A DNA stretch of 64,000 nucleotides from Sphingopyxis sp. USTB-05 (GCF_023822045.1 NZ_CP084712.1:3965001-4029000), one strand, 5' to 3'. Shown: positions 6,788-15,641, numbered from the stretch's first letter. The notes: generated from the sequence alone by a model not told the origin. Numbers and translations: made by a program.

Positions 6788-8755
6788 ATGACGCGAGCGT
6801 CGCGGGGCGCCTATATTCTGGCGGCGGCGCTGCTTCTTTTTTCGTCGGGCGCGCTCGCTGCGGCGGATCCGAAGACCCCGCCGGCCACGCCCGCTTTCAC
6901 TCCGCTACCGACCAGCGCCTTTGCCGAGCTTCCCTTTGTCGAAGATGTCGACCTGTCGCCCGACGGCACCCATATCGCGGGACTGTTCGGCAGCGGGGGC
7001 GAACAGCGCATCATGATGATGCCCCTCTTGGGCGACCGGTCAAAAGCCGTCGGCATCACCGTACCAGACCAGACGCAGGTCGCATGGATCCGCTGGGTCG
7101 GAAACGACAATATCGTCGTGGGGCTCTATGCGTTGATGCCGGTCGAGGCCGATCGCTGGTACATCTCGCGCGTGATCGGCATCAACCGGGCCACGGGAAA
7201 GATCACCAAATTGCTCTGGGACATCGGTGGGCAGAATGCGTCCGATGTCCTCTGGATCCCCGCTGATGGCAGCACCGAAATCCTGGTCGCGGCGCAGAGT
7301 TCGATTTATGGCGAAGATCCCGGTTTCTGGCCGACGGTCTATCGCGTCGATGTCACCACGGCGCGCAAGCGGGTCGTCGAAAGGCCGCGCACGAATATCG
7401 GGGACTGGGGCGCCGACCATCTGGGCCAGGTGCGTTTCGGCATCGGCTATCGCGATTCGGACACGCAATCGACGCTGTTGTTCCGCCCGCACGGCGAGGG
7501 GTCGTTGCGCGTGATCGATCGCGCAAAGCTTAGCGCGGAAGAGGAGTTGACCGTTCCCTTCCATTTCGTCCCCGGCAGCAACAACGGCTTCGTCATCAAG
7601 GAGATCGAGGACGGCCGGTCGGCGGTCGTCGAAGTCGACATTTCGACCGGGAAGGATGTGCGGACGGTCTATGCCGCCGACAAGGCCGATGTCGAAAGTG
7701 TCGTGCTGGGATCGAACGGGTCGAAGCTGCTCGGTGTCAGGACAAATGACCGCGAGGCACCGCTCCGCTGGATCGACCCCGCGATTGCCGCGCATCAAAA
7801 GTCGCTCGAGGAAGCATCGCCGCAATCGAAGGTCCGGATCGAAAGCCTGAGCGCCGATCAAAGCAAGATGCTGGTGCGGTTCAGCACGCCCGACAATCCG
7901 GGCCTGCTCTTTTATTTCGACGCGGCGAGGGGCGATCTGTCCAAACTGGCGGCGATGAACGACACGATCGGCGGCAAGCGCCTGTCGCGTGGGCGGATGG
8001 TCCAGTACAAGGCGCGCGACGGGCTGGAGATCGAGGGCGTGCTGACGATGCCGCGCGGTCGGCGCGACAAGAATTTGCCCTTCATCGTCATGCCGCACGG
8101 AGGCCCCTGGGGGCATGACGAGCTAAGCTATGACTATTGGGCGCAGTTCCTCGCCGAACGCGGTTATGCGGTACTCCAGCCCAATTTCCGTGGATCGACC
8201 GGTTATGGCGCTGCATTCGAAAAGGCGGGGCAGGGCCAGTTGGGCTTTGCGATGCAGGACGATGTCACCGACGGCGTGCAATGGGCGGTTAAGGAAGGCA
8301 TCGCCGACCCGAAACGGGTCTGCATCGTCGGCGGCTCTTATGGCGGCTATGCCGCGATGTGGGGGATCGCCAAGGATCCCGACCTGTATCGCTGCGCGAT
8401 TTCGATCAACGGCGTCGCCAATCTGCGCCGCGAGGTCAATGATTTCGGTGGGCTGATGCGCGAACGCCTCTATCGAAGCCAGTGGCAGAAGATGACCCCC
8501 GATTTCGCCGCAGTGTCGCCGATCAATGCGATTGCCCGGATCAAGACCCCGCTGCTGCTGATCCACGGCAAGAAGGACGTCACCGTCGATCACGGCCAGT
8601 CGTCGCGCATGTATGGGGCGATGACGAAGGCCGGCAAGTCGGTCGAGTTCGTATCGGTGCCGCTTGCCGACCATTATTTCACACGTCAGGCCGATCGCAT
8701 GACATTACTGACGTCGATCGAAACCTTCCTCGCAAAGCATAATCCGGCCGACTGA
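6788..8755 (+). CDS. S9-family prolyl oligopeptidase-type peptidase, exported
   Basis: 655 aa. A signal peptide (MTRASRGAYILAAALLLFSSGALAA) supports the start at 6788; an in-frame extension to 6686 would put 34 extra residues before it. Residues ~60-400 form the beta-propeller region typical of S9 enzymes. The C-terminal alpha/beta hydrolase has the nucleophile elbow GGSYGGYAAM (Ser about 517), the acid in LLIHGKKDVTVD and the histidine in LADHYF. S9 enzymes cleave short peptides, often after proline; acylaminoacyl peptidase activity is the other common assignment. It faces the GlcG-like gene with only 7 nt between the stop codons. Likely periplasmic and part of peptide use by this organism. 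Confidence 0.92.
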   Translation: MTRASRGAYILAAALLLFSSGALAAADPKTPPATPAFTPLPTSAFAELPFVEDVDLSPDGTHIAGLFGSGGEQRIMMMPLLGDRSKAVGITVPDQTQVAWIRWVGNDNIVVGLYALMPVEADRWYISRVIGINRATGKITKLLWDIGGQNASDVLWIPADGSTEILVAAQSSIYGEDPGFWPTVYRVDVTTARKRVVERPRTNIGDWGADHLGQVRFGIGYRDSDTQSTLLFRPHGEGSLRVIDRAKLSAEEELTVPFHFVPGSNNGFVIKEIEDGRSAVVEVDISTGKDVRTVYAADKADVESVVLGSNGSKLLGVRTNDREAPLRWIDPAIAAHQKSLEEASPQSKVRIESLSADQSKMLVRFSTPDNPGLLFYFDAARGDLSKLAAMNDTIGGKRLSRGRMVQYKARDGLEIEGVLTMPRGRRDKNLPFIVMPHGGPWGHDELSYDYWAQFLAERGYAVLQPNFRGSTGYGAAFEKAGQGQLGFAMQDDVTDGVQWAVKEGIADPKRVCIVGGSYGGYAAMWGIAKDPDLYRCAISINGVANLRREVNDFGGLMRERLYRSQWQKMTPDFAAVSPINAIARIKTPLLLIHGKKDVTVDHGQSSRMYGAMTKAGKSVEFVSVPLADHYFTRQADRMTLLTSIETFLAKHNPAD

Positions 8756-8762
8756 GCCGATA

Positions 8763-9221
8763 CTACATTGCAGCTTCGATCCCCGCGGCGACGCAGGCCT
8801 CGTCCTGCTCGGGCAGCGCGCCGCTCGCAGCGGCGACACCGATCATCCGGCCGTCGACGATCACCGGAACGCCGCCGCCGATCGCCACGGCATCAAAGGC
8901 ATTTTGCGCGGACGGGTCCATCTTCGCGACCTCGCGGCTGCTGCGCCCGGTGCGGAAGACGGTGCGCGCCTTGCCCTGCGCAAGAACGCCGCTGGTGCGC
9001 GTCGCACCGTCCATGCCGACGAAACGAATGAGGTCGCCATATTCGCTCAGCACCGCGACATGCACCTTCCACCCCGATTTCGCGGCGAGCGCGAGGCAGG
9101 TGTCGGTGATCGTCTGCGCGTCGGCGGCATCGATCCTGCGGTCGCGCTTCAGTTCGGCGCTGACGGGGGACATCGGCAGAATGAAGGCGGCGATAGCGGT
9201 GGCGAGGGTCGCGCGGATCAT
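8763..9221 (-). CDS. GlcG/HbpS-like (DUF336) exported protein
   Basis: 152 aa. A signal peptide (MIRATLATAIAAFILPMSPVSA) is followed by one GlcG/HbpS domain: LALAAKSGWKVHVAVLSEYGDLIRFVGMDGA, TVFRTGRSS, and the C-terminal GGGVPVIVDGRMIGVAAASG, the signature of this fold. Family members bind haem or cobalamin, or occur beside oxidases with unclear function. The start at 9221 is preferred because GGAG lies 8 nt upstream; ATG 9227 and GTG 9242 are in frame but badly spaced. It begins 17 nt after the downstream end of the DPP4-like peptidase gene and is probably co-transcribed with it. Confidence 0.87.
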   Translation of the reverse strand: MIRATLATAIAAFILPMSPVSAELKRDRRIDAADAQTITDTCLALAAKSGWKVHVAVLSEYGDLIRFVGMDGATRTSGVLAQGKARTVFRTGRSSREVAKMDPSAQNAFDAVAIGGGVPVIVDGRMIGVAAASGALPEQDEACVAAGIEAAM

Positions 9222-9238
9222 TGGCATTTCTCCATTTT

Positions 9239-11530
9239 TCACGGCGCGGGCGGCGCGGCGGCGCGGGCGTTCCAGTCGGGGGTTTCCTGCCCGGCCAGAT
9301 TGTTCAGGAAGAAATCGAATTGCTTGCGCTGGCCGTAATCGACCGGGCCGGTCGAGCGGCCGACCGCATGGCCCCCGCCCGGGACGACGAGCAGGTCGAA
9401 GACCTTGTTGGACTTCACCAGCGCGCTCACCACCTGCATCGTCGACGCGGGGTCGACATTCTCATCCTGCTCGCCGACGATCATCAACAGCTTGCCCTTG
9501 AGCCGCCAGGCGTTGTCGACGCCCGACGAGGCCGAATAGCTGGCATCGACCGGCCAGCCCATCCACTGTTCGTTCCAGCTGATCTTGTCCATGCGGTTGT
9601 CGAAACAGCCCGCAAAGGCGACCCCGACCTTATAGAATTCGGGATAGAACAACAGGCCCGACAATGTGTTCTGCCCGCCCGCCGATCCGCCATAGAGACC
9701 GACGCGCGAGATGTCGTAAGCGGGATTTTGCGCCGCGACCGCCTTGTGCCAGAGGATGCGATCGGGAAAGCCCGCATCGCCGATATTCTTCCAGGCGACA
9801 TCATGGAACGCCTTCGAGCGATTGAGCGTACCCATGCCGTCGATCTGGACGACGATGAAGCCAAGGTCGGCGAGCGACTGCATCCCGACGACCTTGTCGC
9901 CCCCCGAATGATAGCCGAACGGCCACCATGTCTTGGGCACGAAGCTCGAATGCGGGCCGGCATAGATATTCTCGATCACCGGATAGCGCTTCGCCGGATC
10001 GAAATCGCGCGGGCGGACGATCAGGCCGTAAATGTCGGTCTGCCCGTCGCGGCCTTTCGCGACGAAGGGTTCGGGCGCCTTGAAACCCGCCGCGAGCAGT
10101 TTTGAGATATCGGCGCGCTCAAGCGCCGCGACGAGGCTGCCGTCGCGCGTGCGACGCAGTTCGGCGACGGGCGGCAGGTCGACGCGTGAATAGGTGTCGA
10201 CGTACAGGCTCATGTCGGGCGACAAGGCAATGTCATGATAGGCATTGGCGCTGGTCAATGGGGTCAGCTTGCTGCCGTCGAAATCGATCCGGTAAAAATG
10301 CTGGAAATAGGGGTCTTCGCCCGCGTTCATTCCGCTCGCGGTGAAATATATCTGCCGTTTCGCCTCATCGACTTTGACGACATCGCGGACGACCCACGCA
10401 CCCTTTGTGACCTGCGTTTTCACCGCGCCGGTGGCGCCGTCAAAAAGATAGAGATGGTTCCACCCGTCGCGTTCGGACATCCAGATGACTTCGCGTCCGT
10501 TATCGAGGTCGTAACGGAAGCGGCGCCCCTGGTTGATGAAGCTCTTCGCCTCTTCGGTTACCGCGGCGTGGGGCGCCCCCGTGACCGCATCGATCGACAC
10601 GACGCGCGCGAGTTGGTGGCCGCGCTGCTCGTAAACGAAACTGACGCTGGCGCTGTCCTTCCGCCATTCGAGTTTCGTCATGTCATAAGGATTGGCGAAC
10701 AGTTCGCCCGGCACCGAAAGCTGCCGCCCCGCTGCGACATCGAACAAGGCCGGCTGGTCGATGTCGACCGCGTCACCGGGCTTCGGATAGAGCTGTTCCA
10801 TCACACGCGGCTGCACCTGATCGGCGGGGGTCGAGAGGATGCGGGTGACGATCCGGCGAAAGCCGGGTCGGACGCGGTACGCCGCGAGCTTCGCCGAATC
10901 GGGTGACCAGACGATCGATTCGGGATCGTAGAAATTGGCGTCGGAACCGTCGGTGCTGATCCGTTTCCACGCGCCGCCGATCGGGCGCACCGCGATGTTG
11001 AAATTTTCGACATGCGCCTCCCACTTGCCGTCGGGCGAGCGGCGCGGGCTGTTGTCGGCGGGGACCGCAAGGTCGCGTACGACGCCGAAGGCACGCGGCT
11101 GACCCACGCGTGGGGTCTCGGCGCAGACATAGTCGGCGAGGCTGCATTGCCAGCTATCGTCGTGCAGCGAGAATTTGATTGCCTTGCCGTCGGGCAAGAA
11201 AGCGAAGCTTTCGAACGGCAGGCGCAACGCCGCGTAGCTTTCCCCCGTCGCCTTGCCGAGCGCCGACGCGAGGCGCTGCTGGTCGAAGCTCGGCCGCTTC
11301 TTTCCCGACTTCGCGTCATAGGTGACGAAAGCGAAGCCCCCGGGCACCGTCTTGCGATAGGCATAGCCACGCCCGTCGGCGGTCCAGTGGCCGGCAAAGG
11401 CGACATTCTCGGTCAGGCCGATCCAGCTTTCGCGCAAGGCCAGCGAGCGGTCGATATCGGCTTCGCTTATTTGCGCTGCCGCCGGTGTCGCGACCAGCGC
11501 AAACGCCAGCATGATGTTCCCGAACCTCAT
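9239..11530 (-). CDS. S9 dipeptidyl-peptidase IV-type serine peptidase
   Basis: 763 aa, full length for the DPP4 branch. Signal peptide MRFGNIMLAFALVATPAAAQ. An N-terminal eight-bladed-propeller region contains SPDGKWEAHVENFNIAVRP and SDANFYDPESIVWSPDSAKLAAYR. The catalytic domain has YGGSAGG (Ser about 616), GEQDENVDPAST carrying the acid, and VPGGGHAVG carrying the histidine. The loop AGPHSSFVPKTWWP precedes the catalytic domain, as in related bacterial enzymes. DPP4-type enzymes release X-Pro/X-Ala dipeptides. It is transcribed with the GlcG-like gene downstream and diverges from the duplicated-domain protein at 11629, sharing a ~98-nt promoter region. Confidence 0.93.
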   Translation of the reverse strand: MRFGNIMLAFALVATPAAAQISEADIDRSLALRESWIGLTENVAFAGHWTADGRGYAYRKTVPGGFAFVTYDAKSGKKRPSFDQQRLASALGKATGESYAALRLPFESFAFLPDGKAIKFSLHDDSWQCSLADYVCAETPRVGQPRAFGVVRDLAVPADNSPRRSPDGKWEAHVENFNIAVRPIGGAWKRISTDGSDANFYDPESIVWSPDSAKLAAYRVRPGFRRIVTRILSTPADQVQPRVMEQLYPKPGDAVDIDQPALFDVAAGRQLSVPGELFANPYDMTKLEWRKDSASVSFVYEQRGHQLARVVSIDAVTGAPHAAVTEEAKSFINQGRRFRYDLDNGREVIWMSERDGWNHLYLFDGATGAVKTQVTKGAWVVRDVVKVDEAKRQIYFTASGMNAGEDPYFQHFYRIDFDGSKLTPLTSANAYHDIALSPDMSLYVDTYSRVDLPPVAELRRTRDGSLVAALERADISKLLAAGFKAPEPFVAKGRDGQTDIYGLIVRPRDFDPAKRYPVIENIYAGPHSSFVPKTWWPFGYHSGGDKVVGMQSLADLGFIVVQIDGMGTLNRSKAFHDVAWKNIGDAGFPDRILWHKAVAAQNPAYDISRVGLYGGSAGGQNTLSGLLFYPEFYKVGVAFAGCFDNRMDKISWNEQWMGWPVDASYSASSGVDNAWRLKGKLLMIVGEQDENVDPASTMQVVSALVKSNKVFDLLVVPGGGHAVGRSTGPVDYGQRKQFDFFLNNLAGQETPDWNARAAAPPAP

Positions 11531-11628
11531 GATCCCTCCCGCCGATTGACGCGGACGAGTTTATTGTATTTAGTATACGATGCAAGAGCGGTTTAGCGTT
11601 GCTGGCCAAGGGCAATCCCAGGGAGACG

Positions 11629-12858
11629 ATGATGGCGCATTCCAGATGGGCGATGATGGCGATGACCTTGGCGATAGCGGTTCCGCTGCACGCACAGCCT
11701 GCGGCGCCGGCGCCCGCCCCGCAAACCGAAACCGATGCCTATACGCGCTATGAGCTGCTCGCTCCGGGCAGCCACAAATTCCGCATTATCTATGAAATCA
11801 CCGCGAGCTCGCCGGGCGCGACCGCTTATTACAACCCAATTCGTCCCGGGAGTGTCGCAACCGACGAGAGCGTCACCGATCGCGCGACGGGCAAACCGCT
11901 GCCGTTCAGCGTCGTTCCGGGCGGCGTCGCAAAGGCGGGCGGCGTCCGCGGTGCCAAACCCGACGGTGAATATATCGAGGTGAAGCTCGCCCGCCCGGTC
12001 GCCGCCGACGGCGGCGAGGGCCGCGTGCTGATCGACAAGACCTATGCCGATGCGAAAAGCTATTACAGCGAGGGCGATGTCATCGTCTTCGACCGGCCGC
12101 TCGGCAACAAGCGCAATTCGGTGATCCTGCCCGCAGGCTACGAGCTGCTCTCGTGCAACTATCCGGCGCAGGTGCTGCAGGAAGCCGACGGGCGGATCAA
12201 GATCGCCTTCTGGAACAACACGCCGGCCGAGGCGCCGCTGCTGATCAAGGCGCGGCCCTCGCCCGGCCTCAAAGCCGCGCCGTCGAGCGTCAAGGCGCCG
12301 CTCGTCGAGCGCGCGTACCAGAGCCGCGAGGTCACCTATTTCCTTCAGCCGCCCGAAACGCACAGCTTCGACCTCTATCACGACTATACCGAAACGCGGC
12401 CGGGGGTCGGCACCTATGTGAACATCGTCCGCCCCGGCAGCAGCGCGTCGAAACCGTCGGCGCGCAACCTCGACAGCGGCGCACCGCTACGTTGGGAAAT
12501 GCTGAAGGGCGAGGCGATCTTGAAGGCGAGCCCCGGCGAACAGGGCGTGACCGCCGATACCGAGGCGGTGGTGTTCCACTTCGACCCGGTGAAAAAGGGC
12601 GAGAGCGCGCGGCTGCGCTTTTCCGAAACCTATACCGACCCCGAACGCTATGGCGTGTCCGGCGACGAACTCGTGTGGCACCGCTCGTTCGGGCGGCCGC
12701 TCAACACCGTCGTGCTGCCCGCGGGCTGGGTGCTCACCAACAGCTCGATCCCCGCGACGATCAAACAGACCGACGACGGGCGCACGCGGCTCGAATATAT
12801 CAACCCGCGCGCCGACGAGATCGACGTGATCATCACCGCGCGGCGCCGGCCGTCTTGA
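11629..12858 (+). CDS. Exported protein with two tandem copies of an unrecognised ~180-aa domain
   Basis: 409 aa, function unknown. Signal peptide MMAHSRWAMMAMTLAIAVPLHAQ, then a Pro/Ala linker, then two related halves. Half 1 (about 40-220): TRYELLAPGSHKFRIIYEIT, YYNPIRPGS, VILPAGYELLSCNYPAQVLQ, LLIKAR. Half 2 (about 232-409): VTYFLQPPETHSFDLYHDYT, YVNIVRPGS, VVLPAGWVLTNSSIPATIKQ, VIITAR. The order and spacing of these matches show an internal duplication. Each half looks all-beta. The start at 11629 has GGGAGACG just upstream (ATG 11632 is an alternative). The hydrolase gene follows after 51 nt on the same strand, so the two may act together on a secreted or periplasmic substrate. Confidence 0.85.
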   Translation: MMAHSRWAMMAMTLAIAVPLHAQPAAPAPAPQTETDAYTRYELLAPGSHKFRIIYEITASSPGATAYYNPIRPGSVATDESVTDRATGKPLPFSVVPGGVAKAGGVRGAKPDGEYIEVKLARPVAADGGEGRVLIDKTYADAKSYYSEGDVIVFDRPLGNKRNSVILPAGYELLSCNYPAQVLQEADGRIKIAFWNNTPAEAPLLIKARPSPGLKAAPSSVKAPLVERAYQSREVTYFLQPPETHSFDLYHDYTETRPGVGTYVNIVRPGSSASKPSARNLDSGAPLRWEMLKGEAILKASPGEQGVTADTEAVVFHFDPVKKGESARLRFSETYTDPERYGVSGDELVWHRSFGRPLNTVVLPAGWVLTNSSIPATIKQTDDGRTRLEYINPRADEIDVIITARRRPS

Positions 12859-12909
12859 CGGCTGCGGGGCGGCACGGCACCGCGGCATCCCATATTAGAG
12901 GAGACACCG

Positions 12910-14010
12910 ATGAGCTTCCTGACCTTCGCGTTGCTCGCCATGCAGTCCGCCACGGCCCCGGCCGCAGCGCCCGCCCCGGCCCCTGTTGCGGCACCTGCGA
13001 GCAAGTGGGTGACGAAGGAAGGCGACGTCACCATCCGCAATTTCAAATTCCGCTCGGGTGAGATCATGCCTGCGGTCCGGTTGCACTACAGCACGCTGGG
13101 CACGCCGCATCGGGGTGCGAACGGCGAGATCGACAATGCCGTGATGGTCCTCCACGGCACCGGCGGCAGCGGCAAGCAATTCCTCCAGCCGCAGTTTGCC
13201 GACGAGCTGTACGGGCCGGGCCAGCCGCTCGACATCAAACGCTATTATATCATCCTGCCCGACAATGTCGGCCATGGCGCTTCATCCAAACCTTCGGACG
13301 GTCTTAGGATGAAATTCCCGCAATATGACTATGACGACATGGTCGAACTGCAGCACCGGATGCTCACCGAAGGGCTCGGCATCAAGAAGCTGCGCCTGAT
13401 CATGGGCACCTCGATGGGGTGCATGCACGGCTTCATCTGGGGCGAGACCTATCCCGACTTTGCGCAGGCATTGATGCCGATGGCGTGCCAGCCGGTCGAG
13501 ATCGCGGGTCAGAATCGCATGTGGCGCCAGTTGCTGGTCGACGGAATCAAGGCCGACCCCGCGTGGATGGGCGGCGAGTATAAGAGCCAGCCGGTACTGG
13601 GGCTGCGCACCGCGGCGTCGCTGTCGGTGATCGCGGGCGGCGCGCCGCTCAACCTCCAGAAAAATTATCCGACGCGCGATGCCGCCGCCGCCTATGCGCG
13701 CGAGCGGGTTGAGCGCGACATCGCGAGCCGCGACGCCAACGACATGATCTATCAGTTCGAATCGTCGCGGACGTACAATCCATGGCCGGGGCTCGAGAAG
13801 ATCACCGCGCCGATGACGTGGATCAACTCGGCAGACGACTTCATCAACCCGCGCAATCTGCCCTATCCCGAGCAAGCGGTGAAAAGGATGCCCAACGCGC
13901 GATTCCGCCTGATCGCCGAAAGCGACGAGACGCGCGGCCACGGCACGCACACATGGGCGGTCCAGTGGAAGGCCGACCTGATCGACCTCATCGCGCGCAG
14001 CAGCCGCTAG
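12910..14010 (+). CDS. Alpha/beta hydrolase, homoserine O-acetyltransferase-like
   Basis: 366 aa. After an Ala/Pro-rich N-terminus (possibly a secretion or anchor signal), the MetX-like core is present: VMVLHGTGGSGKQF as oxyanion loop, YYIILPDNVGHGASSKP, the nucleophile elbow MGTSMGCMHGFIWGE, the acid in INSADDFINP and a histidine near ETRGHGTHTWA. True MetX enzymes are cytosolic and lack such an N-terminal extension, so this is more likely a secreted or periplasmic hydrolase of the same fold than a methionine-biosynthesis enzyme. The ribosome-binding site is strong (GAGGAGACACCG before the ATG). It ends just before the 14034 repeat cluster. Confidence 0.85.
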   Translation: MSFLTFALLAMQSATAPAAAPAPAPVAAPASKWVTKEGDVTIRNFKFRSGEIMPAVRLHYSTLGTPHRGANGEIDNAVMVLHGTGGSGKQFLQPQFADELYGPGQPLDIKRYYIILPDNVGHGASSKPSDGLRMKFPQYDYDDMVELQHRMLTEGLGIKKLRLIMGTSMGCMHGFIWGETYPDFAQALMPMACQPVEIAGQNRMWRQLLVDGIKADPAWMGGEYKSQPVLGLRTAASLSVIAGGAPLNLQKNYPTRDAAAAYARERVERDIASRDANDMIYQFESSRTYNPWPGLEKITAPMTWINSADDFINPRNLPYPEQAVKRMPNARFRLIAESDETRGHGTHTWAVQWKADLIDLIARSSR

Positions 14011-14033
14011 AGCAAAAACGGCTTTTCGACCTA

Positions 14034-14207
14034 TTGCTGCCGTTGCAGGTGTGTGCCCCGGCGAAGGCCGGGGTCCAGAGCGCAACGAGCAGAGGTCGGC
14101 TCTCTGAAGCCCTGGGCCCCGGCCTTCGCCGGGGTGCGCAAATGGGAAACGACCGGTTGCCGACCAATCCTTTTTCGTCACCCCGGACTTGATCCGGGGT
14201 CCCGCTT
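14034..14207. repeat. ~174-bp block duplicated in inverted orientation at 55651-55822
   Basis: Runs from TTGCTGCCGTTGCAGG to the CCCGCTT at 14207. The reverse complement of 55651-55822 matches it almost base for base; the only difference I see is a 2-nt indel near 14137 (GTGCGCAAATG here, GTGCAAATG there). It contains one complete type-2 palindrome pair and the left arm of a type-1 element. Unique-looking sequence between the palindromes (for example AAACGACCGGTTGCCGACC) is also conserved, so this is a true copy and not just two members of a common family. Confidence 0.92.
14051..14138. repeat. Type-2 palindrome pair (CCCCGGCGAAGGCCGGGG core)
   Basis: Two inverted arms, GTGTGCCCCGGCGAAGGCCG and its near complement at 14117-14138, separated by about 45 nt. 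Each arm also contains its own small palindrome (CCCCGG...CCGGGG), the structure expected of a REP doublet. Related copies are at 14302-14382 and 55718-55804. Confidence 0.85.
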
Positions 14208-14266
14208 TCGGTCGAAGCTATCCGGTGCCTCAAAAAGCGGGATCCCGGGTCAAGCCCGGGATGACG
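14176..14266. repeat. Type-1 palindrome pair (REPIN-like), copy A
   Basis: Left arm CGTCACCCCGGACTTGATCC, continuing GGGGTCCCGCTT; right arm AAAAAGCGGGATCCCGGGTC, continuing AAGCCCGGGATGACG. The arms are inverted copies of each other around a ~30-nt variable centre, and each arm is itself palindromic (CCCCGG...CCGGGG). Other copies: 24376, 35201, 41503 and 55592. Confidence 0.88.
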
Positions 14267-14301
14267 AACGGTGGGTAACGAGCGGGAGTTGGCGATAGGG
14301 A

Positions 14302-14382
14302 TGTGCACCCCGGCGAAAGCCGGGGCCCAGAATTCCAACGCTGCCTTTCCGCACTGGGCCCCGGCTTTCGCCGGGGTGCACA
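14302..14382. repeat. Type-2 palindrome pair, second copy
   Basis: Arms TGCACCCCGGCGAAAGCCGG (14304 onward) and the inverse ending CCGGGGTGCA near 14380, with a CCCAG/CTGGG extension of the stem. The centre (AATTCCAACGCTGCC) differs from the copy at 14051, so the arms are conserved while the loop drifts. Confidence 0.85.
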
Positions 14383-14424
14383 AAGGGCAACTTCCCACCC
14401 CAAACCAGCCATTATGCGGGCACG

Positions 14425-14448
14425 AAAAAGGGCGGCTCGCAGCCGCCC
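14425..14448 (-). terminator. Intrinsic terminator downstream of rpmG
   Basis: Read on the minus strand: GGGCGGCT, 3-nt loop, AGCCGCCC, then TTTTTCG. A perfect 8-bp GC-rich stem followed by five T residues, about 70 nt after the rpmG stop. Confidence 0.85.
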
Positions 14449-14473
14449 CTCGATCCCCGCCTGCGCGAGGATG

Positions 14474-14517
14474 ATGCATTTTCAAACCGCGCGGCAATGC
14501 CGCACGGGAAAATGCAT
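14474..14517. repeat. Long nested inverted repeat at the rpmG 3' end
   Basis: Outer arms ATGCATTTTC (14474-14483) and GAAAATGCAT (14508-14517) are perfect complements; an inner GCGGC/GCCGC pair sits in the middle. The right arm touches the rpmG stop codon. It may stabilise the mRNA 3' end upstream of the terminator at 14425. Confidence 0.75.
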
Positions 14518-14684
14518 TACTTGATCTTGGCTTCCTTGAACTCGACGTGCTTGCGGACACGCGGATCATATTTACGCACCGACATTTTTTCGGTCATCGT
14601 GCGCGGGTTCTTTTTCGTGACATAGAAAAAGCCCGTGTCAGCGGTGCTCACCAGCTTGATCTTGACGGTCGTCGGCTTGGCCAT
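14517..14684 (-). CDS. rpmG: 50S ribosomal protein L33
   Basis: 55 aa, the normal length for bacterial L33. The translation begins [20 protein letters not shown] and continues [35 protein letters not shown], the alphaproteobacterial type without the zinc-binding cysteines, which implies a zinc-independent ribosomal protein. Start at 14684; the stop TAA at 14517-14519 touches a long inverted repeat, and a strong terminator lies at 14425. L33 sits in the large subunit near the E site. It is transcribed alone: tonB upstream has its own terminator at 14855. Confidence 0.97.
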   Translation of the reverse strand: MAKPTTVKIKLVSTADTGFFYVTKKNPRTMTEKMSVRKYDPRVRKHVEFKEAKIK

Positions 14685-14854
14685 GGCCCTGTTCCTCGAA
14701 ATAACTGCACATCCGCCGGAGGCCCGATGGATGCGGCGGGACTAGGGCCCCGACGTTGGTGTGAAAAACATGAAAGGGCCGCGCGATGCCGCACCGCCCT
14801 TCAATATCCGGGCGCCTTTGACGGGATTCGGCCTTTCTGTCAAGCGAAAGGAAC

Positions 14855-14881
14855 GGGCGGGCGGCACAAAACCGCCCGCCC
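14855..14881 (-). terminator. Intrinsic terminator downstream of tonB
   Basis: GGGCGGGCGG (14855-14864), 7-nt loop, CCGCCCGCCC (14872-14881): a perfect 10-bp stem. On the minus strand it is followed by GTTCCTTTCG. It lies 22 nt beyond the tonB stop and separates tonB from rpmG. Confidence 0.8.
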
Positions 14882-14903
14882 TGGAGGGGTCGGAATGAAG
14901 ACC

Positions 14904-15641
14904 CTAGGCGTTTTTGATCTCGAACCGGACGCGCATTTCCTTCCAGCTTTCCTCAGGAACCCCGCCACGCGTCGCCGCCTTGAAGCGCCATTTGGTATGC
15001 GCCCGCCGTTTCGTCGCCTCGAAAAACGCCGGATCGTCGGTGCTGACCAGCTCGACCGCCTTCACCCTGCCATCGGTGCCGATCAGCACACGGACGACCG
15101 CGACGCCCTCGATCCCCTCGCGCTGCGCGCGTGCGGGATAATCGGGCTGGAAAAGGCCCGCATAGCGCTCGTCGAGCCGCGCGAGCACCAGCTTTGGGGG
15201 CTGCGCGGGCGGATCGATGACCTGGGGCAAGGTCGTTCCCGTTCCGGTGCCGGCCGGCGGAACATAGGGCTCGTCGATCCGGCCGACGGGCGGATCCTGA
15301 GCGATCGGCGGTAGAGGGGTCCGCGGCGCCGTAAACTGTTCTTGCGGCTGCTGGGCCTGGGGTTTGGCGTCGGGCTGCGGCTCGGGCGGTTTGGGCTTGG
15401 GCAGCGTGATCGACTTCCACGGCGGCGTGGCGGTCGACGGCTCATCGATGATGATCATCGGCGACAGGGCCACTGCCGCGACCAGCGCCGCAGGCAACGC
15501 CACCGCGAACAGCGCAGCGACCGGGTGGCGGCCACGATCGCTTCCATAGCTGTTACGCGGCAGCGGCACCGCAGTCCCGGCGGGCGCGGTGGTCGCTTCG
15601 GGCGCAGTCATAATCGCCGAAATCAGTGGTATCAGGGTCAT
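14904..15641 (-). CDS. tonB: Energy transducer TonB
   Basis: 245 aa. A short cytoplasmic N-terminus, one transmembrane helix at about residues 40-62 (VAALFAVALPAALVAAVALSPMI), a long Pro-rich periplasmic stretch (KPKPPEPQPDAKPQAQQPQE and PPAQPPK), and a C-terminal TonB domain (LFQPDYPARAQREGIEGVAVVRVLIGTDGRVKAVELVSTD ... KWRFKAATRGGVP). TonB couples the inner-membrane proton gradient (with ExbB/ExbD, not in this window) to outer-membrane receptors such as those at 24880 and 27847. The start at 15641 has GGAG 7 nt upstream; a second ATG in frame (residue 11) is less well placed. A palindromic operator-like site lies ~73 nt upstream of the start. Confidence 0.95.
   Translation of the reverse strand: MTLIPLISAIMTAPEATTAPAGTAVPLPRNSYGSDRGRHPVAALFAVALPAALVAAVALSPMIIIDEPSTATPPWKSITLPKPKPPEPQPDAKPQAQQPQEQFTAPRTPLPPIAQDPPVGRIDEPYVPPAGTGTGTTLPQVIDPPAQPPKLVLARLDERYAGLFQPDYPARAQREGIEGVAVVRVLIGTDGRVKAVELVSTDDPAFFEATKRRAHTKWRFKAATRGGVPEESWKEMRVRFEIKNA

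Noticed and set aside
6505..6789. 94-codon minus-strand frame in the intergenic region before the S9 peptidase
   Set aside because: No ribosome-binding site, no similarity to known proteins, and it overlaps the start of the peptidase gene.
14051..14382. Type-2 palindromes as simple rho-independent terminators of the hydrolase gene
   Set aside because: They lack T-runs, occur as paired arms with long centres, and recur at 55718 downstream of another gene; better seen as a repeat family, although they may still stop transcription.
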